Source: Gnetum montanum (taxonomy: Eukaryota; Streptophyta; Gnetopsida; Gnetales; Gnetaceae). From it: a stretch of DNA of 64,000 bases. The notes beneath the pieces are model-generated. The model ran no database searches and was not told where the DNA came from. It saw nothing but the letters and a program-made list of their open reading frames with translations. The translations under genes and the position numbers were made by a program. The stretch is taken from NCBI GenBank assembly GCA_015680685.1, contig MNCI01027262.1:1922856-1986855 (forward strand), in the 5' to 3' direction. Shown here piece after piece: positions 34,265 to 46,879 of this stretch; within the stretch, counting starts at the first letter, position 1; every line of letters starts with the position of its first letter.

Positions 34265-36363
34265 TTGCTCCAAGACAAAGAGCAATACAATTTTTTGTGT
34301 GCAAAAATTCAGGTGAATATACATTTGGACTATCAAGAATTCGAAGAGAAACGTAACTTTGAGTTCATCCATCGGAACGAGAGGGAGTTCATTCTTACTC
34401 TTGATGCCACCATCCCACTAACCGAAGCATATCAATGGGTGTTAAACCAATTGATGTGATTAAGTAGGTCAAAAGAACAAGACACGGTGTCCCCTTATGA
34501 GGAACCATTCCAAGATGGGCAATAAGAGTTGAACTCCCATTTTGAAGGTGGTGGCCTGATCTACACCACGGCTATCCCTTCCACCTCTATCCTTCAATCA
34601 TACCAAATCCTATCTTCTGCCTCCTTCGCTAATGCCATGACACTACCTCAACCCAAACTCTCTTCATTGATGTGTAGTCATGCAATATTTTCAACGTATC
34701 AGCACGTAGGCCCTTCAACTTCATTCCCAGTTACCCTTCCTTTTGAGTCTATCCATGTACCGCACTCAATTTCTATGACGTCTAGATTGCCATACATGCA
34801 CACTATGCCTACCTCACAACTACACATGGGTTCTACTTCTATCCCCTTATCTACACTTGTCCCACCACCAGTAGTAGGCCCAACCTCAACCACATGGTGG
34901 ACAGCAATGACTACTTTTCCTACCATCCAACTATCTCAAATTTCACACTACGTGTAGCCCTAAGCATATCAAGTTCCACATGTGGTGTAGCCAAACACAG
35001 GGTTTTGGGCCACCCCACCAACTAGGCAGGTAACCAACCTACAGTGCCACCAATGGTATCTGCTCCAATAGCACCACCCACTGGGTGGTGAACCACCTAG
35101 CCAACACTACTTATAGGAGCTTCCCCAATGGTGCCCCCCATGGGACTGGTAGCTACCCCAACAACGCCACCAATGATGGCTACTCCAGCAACACCACAAC
35201 CCCCTACGACACCCTTAGGCCTAGACCAAGCTTTCCAGCTCATCCAGACCCTTACAGAAAAAATTAAATAGCTTAAAGCTTCTAGATTAGAAACAATATA
35301 GGTCATGGACTTCTATCAGGATGACCCAATTAGTCCAATTGTTCCTGCACTAACGTTGCCTCTTAGGGTGCAACTACCCCATTTCACAAAATACAATAGG
35401 GAGGGCGACCCAAATTCCTACCTAGTCATGTTCAAGTTTGAATCCCTACAGCTAAAACCATGGCCTCATGTCATCATCAGTGTATTTTCCATGTCCTAAA
35501 AGGGTAAAGCCTTAGACTGGTACCATGTGCTCCTCCGTGCCTCAATATCAACATTGGAAAAACTATTAAGCCAATTTGTGACCTGGTTTAAGTACAACCT
35601 AAAGCCAGAAGTCACTTTGGATCAACTTATGAGTAGTAAACAAGAGTCGCTGGAGCCTGTGCAAAAGTTCATACAACAATGAAGAACCACTCTAAATGAA
35701 ATTCATGAACTGATCACCAAGGCCCATTTACTGGTCATTTCCAAAGGTGTGCTAAATGATTTTATTAAATCCAAGCTATACTACTTGGCCCTGCATTCCC
35801 TTAGCTAGGCGTTCACTCAAACTAAGAGCATCCAAGATGTGGCAGAAGCTAGTAGGAATCCAACCTATGTAGCATATAAAAATGCATACACAAATAAGGA
35901 CAAGAAGAAAGGAAGGGCCATGAAAACCATAGTGGTTGCTATAGCCCATGAAACCAACAAGGGTAAATAGAAGGATAAGACATCTAAAACTCATGCTACA
36001 ACTAACACAGTGGCTAGCCCTAGTAGCACTAGCCAACCTTCACCCCTAGCAACTACTGCCCAAACTTCAACAAGGCCAAACTTTCAGCACAAGGATCGTT
36101 CAAAGTATACTCCCTTACCAATCAAGCCATATGAGCTTCTAAAATAATTGCTTGGAGCTGGGCACATTCAACACAAATGGATGTCAAAGGAGGCTCTTAA
36201 ATGGCATCAAAGATACTGTGAAATCCTACGTGACCCCTCTATGATTACGCCTAATGACCCACCAGTACCTAAGAACCTTAGACTTGAACGCTTCTATGAT
36301 TATCATCAAGTGTGTGGGCATGACACAGACTATTTCTTCACACTAAAAGATGATATCCAATGA
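34265..36363 (+). pseudogene. TAT-lineage gag
   Basis: Blocks in order: an N-terminal part (34,265-34,459); a Pro/Thr/Ser-rich low-complexity stretch with CACC repeats (34,529-35,270); the retrotransposon gag domain (35,305-35,950) with LPHFTKYNREGDPNSYLVMF, then GKALDWYHVLLRASISTLEK and LLSQFVTWFKYNLKPEVTLD; a Lys-rich segment; and a C-terminal motif RFYDYHQVCGHDTDYFFTLK (36,286-36,345). The last is a degraded form of the C..H..GH.T..C..LK knuckle typical of TAT gag. Frameshifts and stops are present. This is a different lineage from the Athila-like elements. Confidence 0.75.
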
Positions 36364-37200
36364 ATGATCAATCAAGGTAAGCTAGTGTTGGATGAGAGTA
36401 ATTCTGTCCAACCTGAAAACCAATCGATGCATGTCTACAAAGACCCTCTAAACATTAACAATGCAGGTCACACTATCAATGGCATTGGCATTGATGACAA
36501 AGTAGACATGCAACATGAGCCATTTGTGGTTTTTGTACCTCTCTGCAACCCTCAAACATCAACAAAAACTAGGTCACAAATCCCAATTTTCATTAAAGTC
36601 CCTCCTCAGACATTTTTGCACCTTTTGTGCTTAAGACTACATCACTTGCTACCACAACAACTAAAGAAACTTTCTATATCAAGGTGCCCAAGCATACGGC
36701 TTCCCCTACAGCCCAAGGTCCAATGATAGGAACCACATCATAACGTTCCCATATGAGAAAACGTGAAGAGCGTCTAGCGGATAGGTTGGCTAGAGAGTGC
36801 ACTACATTAGTCCCCCCTAAGCCCACCCCTCTGTCAGCCGTGTCCATGACTTCATCATCAAAGGCTACAGGTAGCACGCAACCACCACCTGTTGAGCCAA
36901 CAAAAATTTTCATTCAATCTAAACCCACTCCTTCATGAAAGATTCACCTTTTAGGACGTATTGAAGAAGCAAAGATGAGTAAACAACCAAATAATGGACA
37001 ATATTTCTTAGACGCACTCTTGAAAATTAAATAATATTTAAAGAAAAAATATATAATGTTAAGCTTGTATGACTTAGTGATGACCTCTAACGCACATCGT
37101 GAGGCCTTGGTTCGCATGTTAGCATCTGTTTCTATTGGTGCGCATGTTCGCAAAGCTTGGTTCACATGGCCTTTGTTCACATGTTCACAAAGCTTCCTAA
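36364..37200 (+). pseudogene. TAT gag-protease linker
   Basis: After the knuckle, the frame goes on with MINQGKLVLDESN and a Pro-rich linker. A block MLSLYDLVMTSNAHREALVR follows at about 37,056-37,115, matching the 'ISL..LL..S..HR.AL...L' helix that precedes protease in TAT polyproteins. No protease active site, RT or integrase follows, so pol is missing. Confidence 0.6.
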
Positions 37201-37384
37201 CATGTGAGGCTTTGCCTAGTGCACAATGGGTAAGGAAAAAATTGCATAATTAAAGACTATCTCTAATTCACTTCCATGAATGCTTGGCCTTAATGCTTTT
37301 GTTCTTTTTGATTTCACATTATGTTCACTATTTGCATTATGTCCATTGTTTGCATGATGACCATTGTTTGCATTAATTACATTT

Positions 37385-37660
37385 CCATGGCCCGAAATCT
37401 CCTTAAACTATTACACAACCTAAAATGGCCCTAAACTATTCCATGGCCCAGAATGGCCTTAAACTATCGCCACATGCCGCTAAGGCCTAAAATTGGTAAC
37501 CAACCCTTGCAAGTTACATTGCGATGGCCCGAAATGGCCTTAAACCATTGCAGTAGCTGGAAATGACCTTAAACTATCGTAATGACCCAAAATGGCCTTA
37601 AACTATCGCAAGGGCCCAAAATGGCCCTAAACTAGAACAAGGGGCCCACAAGGGGCCCAC
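37385..37660. repeat. Tandem repeat with ATGGCCTTAAACTATCG words
   Basis: At least seven diverged copies of a 25-35 bp word such as GGCCCGAAATGGCCTTAAAC. It is followed by a short AAGGGGCCCAC triplet repeat near 37,640-37,665. Non-coding; AT content drops locally. Confidence 0.7.
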
Positions 37661-37950
37661 AAGGGGCCTAAGCACATTAATAAAATATTAACCAAAAGAA
37701 ATGCAATAATTTTTTTACTTTTTACTCTTCATTAAATTTAAAGTCCATGCAATAAGGCTTAGAAAAAAATAAAATACAAAAAAAAAAATCTTTTGCCACC
37801 ACGCTACAAGTCTCCACCAGCATCTTCATCTCTTGTTCTACTAGGATCCACACCTACATTTGGATCCTGCATAAAATAAAACAAAATAATGAATCAAATT
37901 ACAATAAATCTCTCATGAAATTGACTATGATACAATAAAGAATGGCTAAC

Positions 37951-40522
37951 CTAAGATGGGCCTACATCCATCTCAGAGGGTATCTTGTCCATGCTAGCTG
38001 CTAGATGCTGTAGAATCTCCTCCTTGGTTAGGTTGGCCCAATCTTCCTCCCCCAAATCAATGCTTGTTTCCCCTTTCTCCATAGTCATCCATGTGGGTGG
38101 CCCTAGAGAAAATGTGGCGGTAGTGGTCTCCCCAAAGGGTAAGGTCATTTCTCTTTTAGGAGACCCACTAACCACTACCTGTTGCATAAATTTTTCATAC
38201 ACCCTAGTAGCACCAATCACATCAAGAAATAACTTATCGGTATGCAACTCAATGGAAGCATCCTGGTATTTTTGACGGTAGGCAGCATGTTCCATTTTGT
38301 ACATGTGCTTATGACTCTTCTTTGTTTGCCCCCGTTTGTACACCTTGGCGCTATAATCCTTCCAGTCTTGGTTTTTCTGGGCCAATAAATCCATCTGCAA
38401 GTGTTGCTCAATAATCTCACAAGTGGCCTCATTCTTACCCCGTACGGCTAACCAGTATCTTGCATAATCAATTACAGTCGCACACTAGTTGCCATCAGAG
38501 GTGTCACGAGCCATCAAAAATTCATTTCCTAACCGTAGATCCTCCAACTCAATTTCTTGGCTAGCTTTCTTCTTTTCCAAATTTTGGACCCACTTCCAAA
38601 GGTCCTCGTTGATGCGCCCACACTACCACAATGATTGTGTTGAGTAGAGCACACATTTTCTTGTTTCCTTGTATCCATCATAAGGCACCTCAGTTACCTC
38701 TAGTTGGAGTTCAGGCACAGCATCAACCTCGACTACCTATCTGGGGTCCTACTTAAGATGGGAAGCTATCAATTACACATGAGAGAGCATTAGTCATGGG
38801 ATGATGGTAAAAAACATAATAACCTAGAGAGCCCAATGTTGTAATTTGAACACACCTATTTTGGGATCAATCTGCCTTAGGTGGTCAATCATGTCATCAA
38901 CCACCCCCTCCATAAAGGTAATTTTTTCTGGGGTCTCGGTCCATGGTTGGAGGTGGATAAAAGGAAAAGAATCAGGGGCTTTAATAGTAGTGTCCGTTGC
39001 ACAACAAATCATGTTAACTTAGCAAAGAAGAGGAAAGCCAAATTAAAAAATAGCATAAAAACAATGTAAAGCTCCTACCCAGCAAACCCTCAAGGGTAAG
39101 AGTAGAGGGATCACCCATCAACACACTATCAAGCAAATGTTCAAACTCACCAGCATCAAATTGTAGCCCTTCCCCTTCTAGCTAACTCAACAATGTGGTG
39201 GCATCTTCAACCGTCATATGCTCCTCAGGTGCTGGGACACACTCTGCAAAAATATCATCAGTAGCAAAGGCCTCTTCCTCTATGACAGGGGTCTCCTCCT
39301 CTACAGCCAGGGCCTCTTCTTCTTTTACAGTAGGGGCCCCTGCTTCAGGGGCCAAAACTTCTTCTTCTTCTTCTGTTAAACAAATCTAAAGTAAGCAAGC
39401 TAGTTTAATACAAAATGGAAGGGGTAACTAATGAGACAATTAAACATGATTACCAACTATTGGCTACACTTTGTGAACCTTCATTCGTAACTTTCTACCT
39501 CTCTCTTCAGTAGTGAAGGGAGCCTCTTCCACACGACGAAACTTTTTGTGTTGCAACTTGGATTTCACTACTTTTGCAATGAGACATGCCCCCCTTAGCA
39601 CATTGCCTGTGTTAATGGGAGGCACCTTGCCAATACTATTTGGTGCATGAAAGGGACGTCCCACATAATCCCTCATTGATATTAAGAGAGATTCCCCAAT
39701 TGCTTTTGGCAATTTTTGAGATCGGGTGGTGCAAAATAATTGGCAAATCCATGGTTTGGATATCTAGGTGCAGTCCTGCTGAACCTAGATGCCATTCTCT
39801 TGGACCACCAAAAATTCTACAAACCGTTGTAGGTAGGATATGAAGAAGGTAAAGTGTACATTGAAATGGGCATCAAACTTCTCATGAAGCCTAACCATTT
39901 CAGCCTGCAAGCCTTCAGAAAGGTACTTACCCCAATAATAGAAGGTCCCTTCTTCCATGACATCCTTCATGATCCAAGCCTACTCTACTCCAAGAATTTT
40001 CCCTTGGGAGAGTAGCTTGGGGAAGGCACGAGCCTGGAAGATAGTGTAAACCTTTTGGACTACCCCTAGCCTAACCTTATGCATATAAATTTCCTTTTGG
40101 TCTTTGCTTGTCCCTAGTCATTCCTCTATATCCCCTCGATGATTTACATCCTTTCTAGTTTTATCTCCTATAGGTAGACCATTAGAGGAAACATCGAAAA
40201 TATTTGCAAAAAGGTTGTCAATAATCTCAAACACCACCCACACATTGTGAACACATGTGCGGAAGCGGTCAGCCTTTTCGGAAAATGAATCAACTACGAA
40301 AAGCATTTCCGTGACTAGGATGCTTGGATTTATAGCTAAAAATAAATCCATGAGCTCGGCCTCTTGAACATTGTAAACAAGGGTGGCTAGGGTCCCACTG
40401 CATAGCCAATGTTGTTTCTTGTCCACCTCCCCATATTTGAAGAAGAGGTTAGTTTCATCACAGCCAGAGGTGATTACTGTAACCTCTTGGGATTCACTTG
40501 CTACTACAATAATCAACGACAA
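37951..40522 (-). pseudogene. Unrecognised antisense ORF region of the TAT remnant
   Basis: Several minus-strand frames follow each other colinearly: 40,522-40,118 (134 codons), 39,970-39,785, 39,712-39,464, 39,012-38,824 and 38,400-37,951 (149 codons). Their balanced composition suggests one former protein of roughly 700-800 residues, read from 40,522 to 37,951. The first part is acidic-hydrophobic (FRTCVHNVWVVFEIIDNLFA). The middle has EKFDAHFNVHFTFFISYLQR, the last NLTKEEILQHLAASMDKIPS. I know no domain here. Known: several TAT elements carry an antisense ORF between pol and the 3' LTR. The opposite orientation to the adjacent TAT gag fits that, but this is inference. Confidence 0.45.
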
Positions 40523-40544
40523 AATTAACAGTAGTAGTGTTAAT

Positions 40545-40771
40545 ATAAGTTCAAGATGTGTGCCAAAAGTGGGAATAGAAGCTCTATGTTTAGCATACTT
40601 TAATTAATTAATTAGTTAATTTAAATATTAAACCCTCCTTTATTTAATCATTTTTCATACACAAAAAATATTAAAAATTATAAAAATAAATATCTTACTT
40701 CTCAATCATACTTAATCATACAATAGATTAACACAAGTATTAATTGAAAAGATAATGACTAGTAAACCATG
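40545..40771 (+). repeat. LTR fragment, probably the far end of Ath-1
   Basis: AATTTAAATATTAA, CTTTATTTAATCATTTT, AAAAATTATAAAAAT and TTAACACAAGTATTAATTG match 4250-4400 of the Ath-1 5' LTR in order. The right side is cut exactly where the Ath-3 LTR begins (TGATGAGG at 40,772). The left limit is uncertain. Confidence 0.6.
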
Positions 40772-41645
40772 TGATGAGGCATCATATACAAGCTACATCA
40801 ATGGACATGCATTGACATAGCCCCATTGACATATCCGCAACAATGCATGGTGACATGCATCAATGTAGATGTATTGATACTGACATAGTCAAAGCCTATA
40901 TAATGCATGTACTAGCCACATTTATGATACATTAAATCCATAGTGTAACGAAGCTCTTGTATTTTTCTTTCTTTAGAGTTAGAATGTTTTCCTCTAAGTT
41001 CCTGTAGTGTGAATCAAAGAGATTGTACAGATCTTTATTTGAGCATCATGTACCTAAACACCTTGGTGTGAACAACAATAAAGATGAGATTTCTAAAATT
41101 CATGGTAGCACTTGAATAGTTTAATCTTTGTTATTTGCATTTTACATTCCTCATCTTAAGTAATTAATCCATTTAATCATGAACATCTAAGTATGACCAC
41201 TTCAAGTATAACGTATAACACTTGGTAATCCCAGTGGTGGCCAGTTGGTATGTCCAATAATCACTACTTGGTAACCTAGTAGTATTAATACTAGTTTGAG
41301 ATATGTATAGTAAGTGGGAATGACTACTTATGTTAAGATATTTAGTCACTAGAATAGATGAGTAGTTAAATAGTCAATCCTTGAACCTTCACTTATTCAC
41401 CTTGCACTTAGGACAAAAATATATAAAAATACCAAAAAAATAAACATCATAAGCCTTAACCCACATTTAGCCATATGCACAAATAGCAAAAGTGTGAGTT
41501 AGGAAGACAACAATTACATAACCCCTTAATTTACAATTTACGACTATGGAAAAACATAAGAACTAAGTCTATAGTATTTGACTAGATCACTAGTGCGCAC
41601 TTGTGATTCATATGGTTGGACATAGGGTATGCTCACTACTCATCA
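40772..41645 (+). repeat. Ath-3 5' LTR
   Basis: 874 bp, starting TGATGAGGCATCAT and ending CTCACTACTCATCA. It includes TATATAATGCATG near 40,900 and the shared end TGATTCATATGGTTGGAC. A primer-site remnant and gag follow. The 3' LTR is not in the window. Confidence 0.75.
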
Positions 41646-41646
41646 T

Positions 41647-41664
41647 TAGTATCATTGTTGATGA
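41647..41664 (+). promoter_or_regulatory. Ath-3 primer binding site remnant
   Basis: TAGTATCATTGTTGATGA aligns with the tRNA-Asp-type site TGGCGCCGTTGCCGGGGA. It has more changes than in Ath-1 or Ath-2, mostly transitions. Confidence 0.45.
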
Positions 41665-41816
41665 TTTAGTTTAGCTAAGTACAGTAAGTAGTAAGAGACT
41701 ATGATGTTATACACAAACATTGTAAAGATCATACAATGAACCACCGTCAACCATTAAGGAAATAATTAAAGAAATAATAAAATAACAAGGGCACATTGTT
41801 TTTATCAATCACTAAT

Positions 41817-44280
41817 ATGGCTTCTTCTCACATGGACAAATCTCCACCACACAACAAAAAATCCAATCAGTAGCAAGGATAATCTAGGAGGCCCCAACAA
41901 CTCAAAGTTGTTTATGCCCATCTAAATCCTTATAATCCAAATTTCACTTTCATCCTTCATCAAGTTGAACAGATGTGTTGGAAGAACATGGAAGGCAATA
42001 TTTTGTTGCCTCATGATTTATCCATTCCCACATGATAATGTTCAATCTCCTCAGGCTTGGCATTGTCATGCTTAACTCTGAGTATAAGGTTCATGATCAT
42101 ACTCATAGGGACTATCATCTTACCAATGCCCATCATAGGCTAGATTAGCATATGGAGGCATGATATGAGGCAACAACACAAAGAGGATGTGGACTTCTTA
42201 TATGTTCAATCCCAATACATATATTCTCCTTCTCTCTATGATGAGCAGACCCTTAACCAAAGATTGCAGGAAACTTTGAAGAACCTTGGTGATTCAAAAA
42301 TAGGGTCTCAAGACCAAGGAGCCTCAAAGGATAATAACTATATACACTCATTCAAGGTCAAGGATAATGCTTAGAGGAAGGATTAGGAAAATTACACAAA
42401 CTAGGATAGGGACCAAAGAAGAGGAACTAGCCAACATCATTCCCCTAGTTTTCCTTCTTCATCCTCATCATCTTTTTAACCTTCATGCTCAAACTCTGAC
42501 AAGAGGAATAAGAGTTGAGACCACATGAGAAACAACTAAGATTAGGATGGGGATGAGCAAAGGGAAAGAAATGAATAAGAATTCCACCAATGCAATCAAG
42601 ATCAAGGATAACTTCAGCCACAAGGGAGAGAGGAGTGTCATAGAGATAGAAAGCATAACAAACCTCATCATAAACATCATGCCCATGAAAGGGGCCATCA
42701 TGATCATCATGACTATGATAAGCCTTTGCTAGCTCCCTAAAACATGCTTAACATTTCAAATACAGTAATAATTCTAACAAGGCATTAGAAAGTAGGATCA
42801 AGATGTTGGATATGAATAATGTTCCTAGGTTTGAAGTAGGATATAATTTAGATCCAAAAAATCATCTCCAAGCATTTCATAATGCTTGTGCTTTCCAAAA
42901 CATAAAGAATGAATGGGAGAAGTTGAAGTTATTCCCAATGACACTCATTAAAGAAGAAAAAATCTAGTATTAGTCCTTAGAATCGAAATCCATTTTATAA
43001 TGGAATGCTATGTTAGAACTCTTTAATGATAAATACCAAACATACTCTAAAGTGTCTAACCTATGGAGAAAGATCCAAGGATGGATATAGGAAAATCATG
43101 AGTCCTTGAATATTTCCCTAGGTAGGTACTACTCTGTATTGCACTGATGCCTAGGCCATTAATACTCCAAAATGGAATAGCTTTATCATATCATAGATGG
43201 GCTCAGAAATGAGACAAGGAAAACACTTGGGGTCTATGCCCAAGGAAGACTTTTTGAGACACAAGTCGATCAGATTCAAAGGCTAATAAATCAATTGGCT
43301 AAAGAAGAAGGAGAGCTAAAGAAGCATGAAAGTAAAAAATAGTATAACATGAATCCCTCCATTCACAAAAGGGAGGTGTGTTTCTATGACTCTAAGGAGG
43401 CACTACTTGATGAAGTGGTGTAAAGGGAAACCTTACTGATACAAAAGTCTATCACTGAAATATCAGCTAAGATAGACAAGCTGTGGGACTCCTTAGATGA
43501 GAAGTTCCAAATAGCTTTGAAAATTTCAAAGGAATGAAAATATCAAGGGAGCAGTGATCCAAAAATAAGAAAAAACAAGGATACATAGTAGGGTTATTAT
43601 AAGAACAAGGGTAAAACTACAATGGTTGAAGAGGTTGTAGGTTTCAAAATAGATGATGATGGTTGTGAGATTTACCACTATGAACATCCTAAGGAATGTT
43701 TCCTAGTGCTATCACACCTATAGAAGTTTGGAATGTATGCATTGAATCCCAAGTTTGTAAAAAGGAAAGCACCTAGGTTATTATCTTAACCATAAGGCAA
43801 CTATAAACAATAGTTTCACCCACCAACGTATTATCCAAGTGGGGTACATTCTTAACCTCAAGAGTAATATCAACAATGGCAACACGCACTATCATGGGGG
43901 CTACCACCACTGCAAAAATAGTATTCCTACCAACAACCAAACCCTTATGGATATTAAGTCCAACAACATGTATCCCCACATGACTTCTATAGTCATGTTT
44001 CCTTTCCTTACCACTACAACCTCCTAGAATATTATAGAGCACCTTCTCCAAGGGGGAAGTCTCTTTTTCTCTTTCATCCTCCACAGCATCCCTCATCAAC
44101 TCTTAGACTACCAAAAACCACATCCTTACCACCTACTCTATTCATGCAAGGTGAAATCCTTTCATAGCCATAACGAAGATCACTCAACCTTGCAAGATCC
44201 CAAAGAGCTCAATGTAGATGCCTTCTCACAAAAAGCACATCAACCCCACAAGGAAATCATGAAAAAGAAAAAGATATAAT
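41817..44280 (+). pseudogene. Ath-3 gag
   Basis: The start ATG-GCTTCTTCTCACATG (41,817) gives MASSHM, as in the sister elements. FTFILHQVEQMCWKNMEGNI, MLDMNNVPRFEVGYNLDP-like, ELFNDKYQTYSKVSNLWRKI and LAKEEGELKKHESKK-like segments follow in gag order. The remnant of the zinc-knuckle-like motif CEIYHYEHPKECF is at about 43,668. The Pro-rich linker continues to about 44,280, shortly before the copia LTR. Many stops. Confidence 0.65.
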
Positions 44281-44349
44281 AAAAGAATGTAGCTACAATT
44301 ACAAGTCCTTTTTTTTGAAGTTACATTCAACATACAACTAAGCAAGTGA

Positions 44350-44953
44350 TGTTACAATGAAGAGAAAAAAATACAAAATTATAGATATGATAGTAATGGC
44401 TTTGATGTGAAAATTTCTTTCTCTATTCCTAAGAATTTGATATCTTCTTATAGTCTCAGAGTTTTTGAAAAATCCTCAAAATTCGTGCAATGGCTACCCA
44501 ATGGCTAATGTAGATGTCTCCTTTGAAGTTGGGACATTTGCCTAAGAATGACCTCTATTCATGAGAGATGTCTTGCGAAATAATTGAATCTCTCCTATGG
44601 GATATCTCTGGAGAGACATCTTATTTTGATTAGAGACATCTACTATTTCTAGATAATGTCTTCTTAATTCTTGGACTCTAATTTATGATGCTTCTTCTCA
44701 TTAATTTATCTTCTTCTCAATCCTTGGAGCATCTTCATTTGCTTTGTAGTCTTTGATTTTAGTTCATGCCCATTCATCCTATCATCTTAACTTGTATGAT
44801 CTTCACTTCTCATTTTGTTATAGATCTTTCTTTCCTTAAGCCCTTGGTATCTCATTGTGGAGTTCTTGTTCATGTCATGTAAATACAACATCCACAAAAA
44901 ACACTTTGTGTTCTCCATTTTTCTTACTATTTTGACATACCAAAAGGTCAACA
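44350..44953 (-). repeat. 3' LTR of a Ty1/copia element
   Basis: In element orientation the LTR starts TGTTGACCTTTTGGTATG right after a purine tract, and would end CTCTTCATTGTAACA at 44,350. Both ends form the TGTT...AACA pair common in copia LTRs. 604 bp. The distal end is judged by sequence form only; the partner LTR is outside the window. Confidence 0.55.
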
Positions 44954-44970
44954 ATCTCCCTCTTTTTGGT
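44954..44970 (-). promoter_or_regulatory. Polypurine tract of the copia element
   Basis: On the element strand CCAAAAAGAGGGAGAT stands immediately before TGTTGACC, as is usual for SIRE/Tork-type copia elements. Confidence 0.7.
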
Positions 44971-44979
44971 GATGTCCAA

Positions 44980-45738
44980 AAATTAAGAAAATGGGATAAC
45001 AATTGCATATCAAAAACATCATAAATATTACCATGTCCCTCCTTTTGGATAAAAATAAAAAGGGTTGGAAAAAATTCCCCTAAACAAGTGCAAGAAGAAA
45101 AAAAATTCTTTTTTTAAAGAACTAGAATAAGAATGTTTTATTGAAAATTGAAAGGTAGAAACTTTCTTAAGGACATGGTCTTATCCCCATGTTGTTATAG
45201 AGAGTAATTAGTCATTGTTCATCAAGAGGTTTTGTAAAAGCATCTATAAGTTGATTTTTATTTAATGAATTCTAGTTTTATATGCCCATGTTGAGAGTAT
45301 TCACATATAAAGTAATGTCAAATTTCAATATGTTTAGTATGTGAGTGTTGAATCAAATCTTTTGTCGTATTGATGACACTACTTTTATTGCAATAAATCG
45401 ATGTAGATTGGGGTTTTACCCCTTAGTCTTTAAGTGTTTCTTTCATCCATAAAAGTGAAGCACAACAACTTCCAACTAAAATGTACTTGGCTTTTGTTGT
45501 AGAAAGTGCTATAGAAGTTTACTTTTTGATTATATAAGAGACAAGGCTTTTTCCTAGGAAAAAGAAATTTCTACTTGTACTTTGATGATCATCTGAATAG
45601 CCTGTCCAATCTCCATTACAATATCCAACAAGATCAAGTGGGAAATTCTTTTGGATAACAAAGGCCCCAGTTACTAGCACCCCTTAAATAATGAAAATTT
45701 TGTTTAACCATTATTATATGGGATTCTTTTAGGTTCGC
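44980..45738 (-). pseudogene. Copia RNase H region
   Basis: Frames read YLRGASNWGLCYPKEFPLDL, CNGDWTGYSDDHQSTSRNFF and SIALSTTKAKYILVGSCCAS. They hold the copia RNase H pattern 'D.DWAG..DDRKSTSG..F.L' and 'ALSTTEAEY'. Stops interrupt it. Downstream of RT, as expected for copia. Confidence 0.75.
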
Positions 45739-46810
45739 CTAATATCTAGCACAAATTCCTACACTTAATGCTATGTCAAGTCTACTAGTAGTTAAATAAA
45801 GTAGGCTACCTATCATATCTCTATAAAGCTTGTGATCAATAGGTTTTCCTTGATCATCTTTGGTGATTACGAAATTTTTTATCATGGGACTGCTTTTTAC
45901 CTTAACTTCTACTAGGTTGAATTTGAGTAGAAGGTAACTGACATATTTGGTTTGAGAAATGAAGGTTCTATCATTCATTTGATTAATATGAAAGCCAAGA
46001 AATTTATTGAGCTCTCCCATCCTACTCATTTCAAATTCTGATTACATTAATTCTGAAAATTTCTTGCATAGAATTTCATTGGTAGTGCTAAAAATAATAT
46101 CATCAACATAGATTTGAACTATTACTTCTCTTTTAAAAAATAAAGTGACATTAGCCTTACCTCTTTTAAATCTATTGGATGCAAAGTGTTGGGAAAGTCT
46201 TTTGTACCAAGCACTAGGAGCATTTTTAAGCCATAGAGAGACTTCTTGAACCTATAAACATGATCAGGATTCATGGGATCTACAAAACCTTTAGGTTGTT
46301 CAACATATATCTCTTCTTATATGGTCCCATTTAGAAAGGCACTTTTCACATCCATTTGATATAACTTGATATTTTTAATGCTAGCATATGCTAAAAGAAG
46401 TTTGATAGATTCAATTCTAGCAACAAGAGATAGAGTTTCATCAAAATTAATGTATTCTTATTGATTATAGCCTTTTGCAACTAATCTAGCTTTATTTTTA
46501 ATAATATTTTCATTTTCATTAGTTTTATTTCTAAAGATCCATTTTGTCCTAATAATTTTTTTATTGTCTAGTTTTGATGTTAATTCTAACACATCATTCC
46601 TAGTGAGTTGATTTAGTTCTTCTTGTGTAGCAGAAATCCAACCTTCCTCTCCTTTTGCTTCTTTGAAGTTTTTTGTTTCTAATTGTGAAAGATATGCTGA
46701 ATAGGCACAAATTTCATTAGTTTGGCTTCTAGTGCATTTTCCATCTTGTACTTGTCCAATTACATCATTGAGAGAGATTATTTTACTAAGTCTAGGCATC
46801 TTAGATTGAC
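45739..46810 (-). pseudogene. Copia reverse transcriptase
   Basis: The frame 46,458-46,799 ends in GWISATQEELNQLTRNDVLE and NKTNENENIIKNKARLVAKG, the copia RT start. YQMDVKSAFLNG follows in the next open part, then YVEQPKGFVDP and VQIYVDDIIFSTT (about 46,118-46,080), with the catalytic YVDD intact. The frame 45,739-46,029 has MSRMGELNKFLGFHINQMND and KLYRDMIGSLLYLTTSRLDI. Only a few stops. This looks like the SIRE/Tork side of copia. Confidence 0.85.
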
Positions 46811-46879
46811 TTGGTGATATTTCCTCAAGTTCATCTTCATTGTCTTCCTCATGTTCACTATCTAATTCTAAATGTTTGT

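Larger units (their letters stand above)
3636..40771 (+). mobile_element. Ath-1: outer Athila-like Ty3/gypsy element, heavily interrupted
   Basis: A single plus-strand element can be followed as LTR, primer site, gag, protease, RT, RNase H, integrase, additional ORF and a terminal LTR fragment. Five later insertions interrupt it: Helitron/foldback DNA, two solo LTRs, Ath-2 and a TAT remnant. Continuity is supported because the reading frame resumes on the far side of both solo LTRs, and because the additional ORF appears to resume after Ath-2. The far LTR fragment (about 40,545-40,771) resembles 4205-4400 of the 5' LTR. Its assignment to this element is an inference; a second related element could have supplied it. 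Confidence 0.5.
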
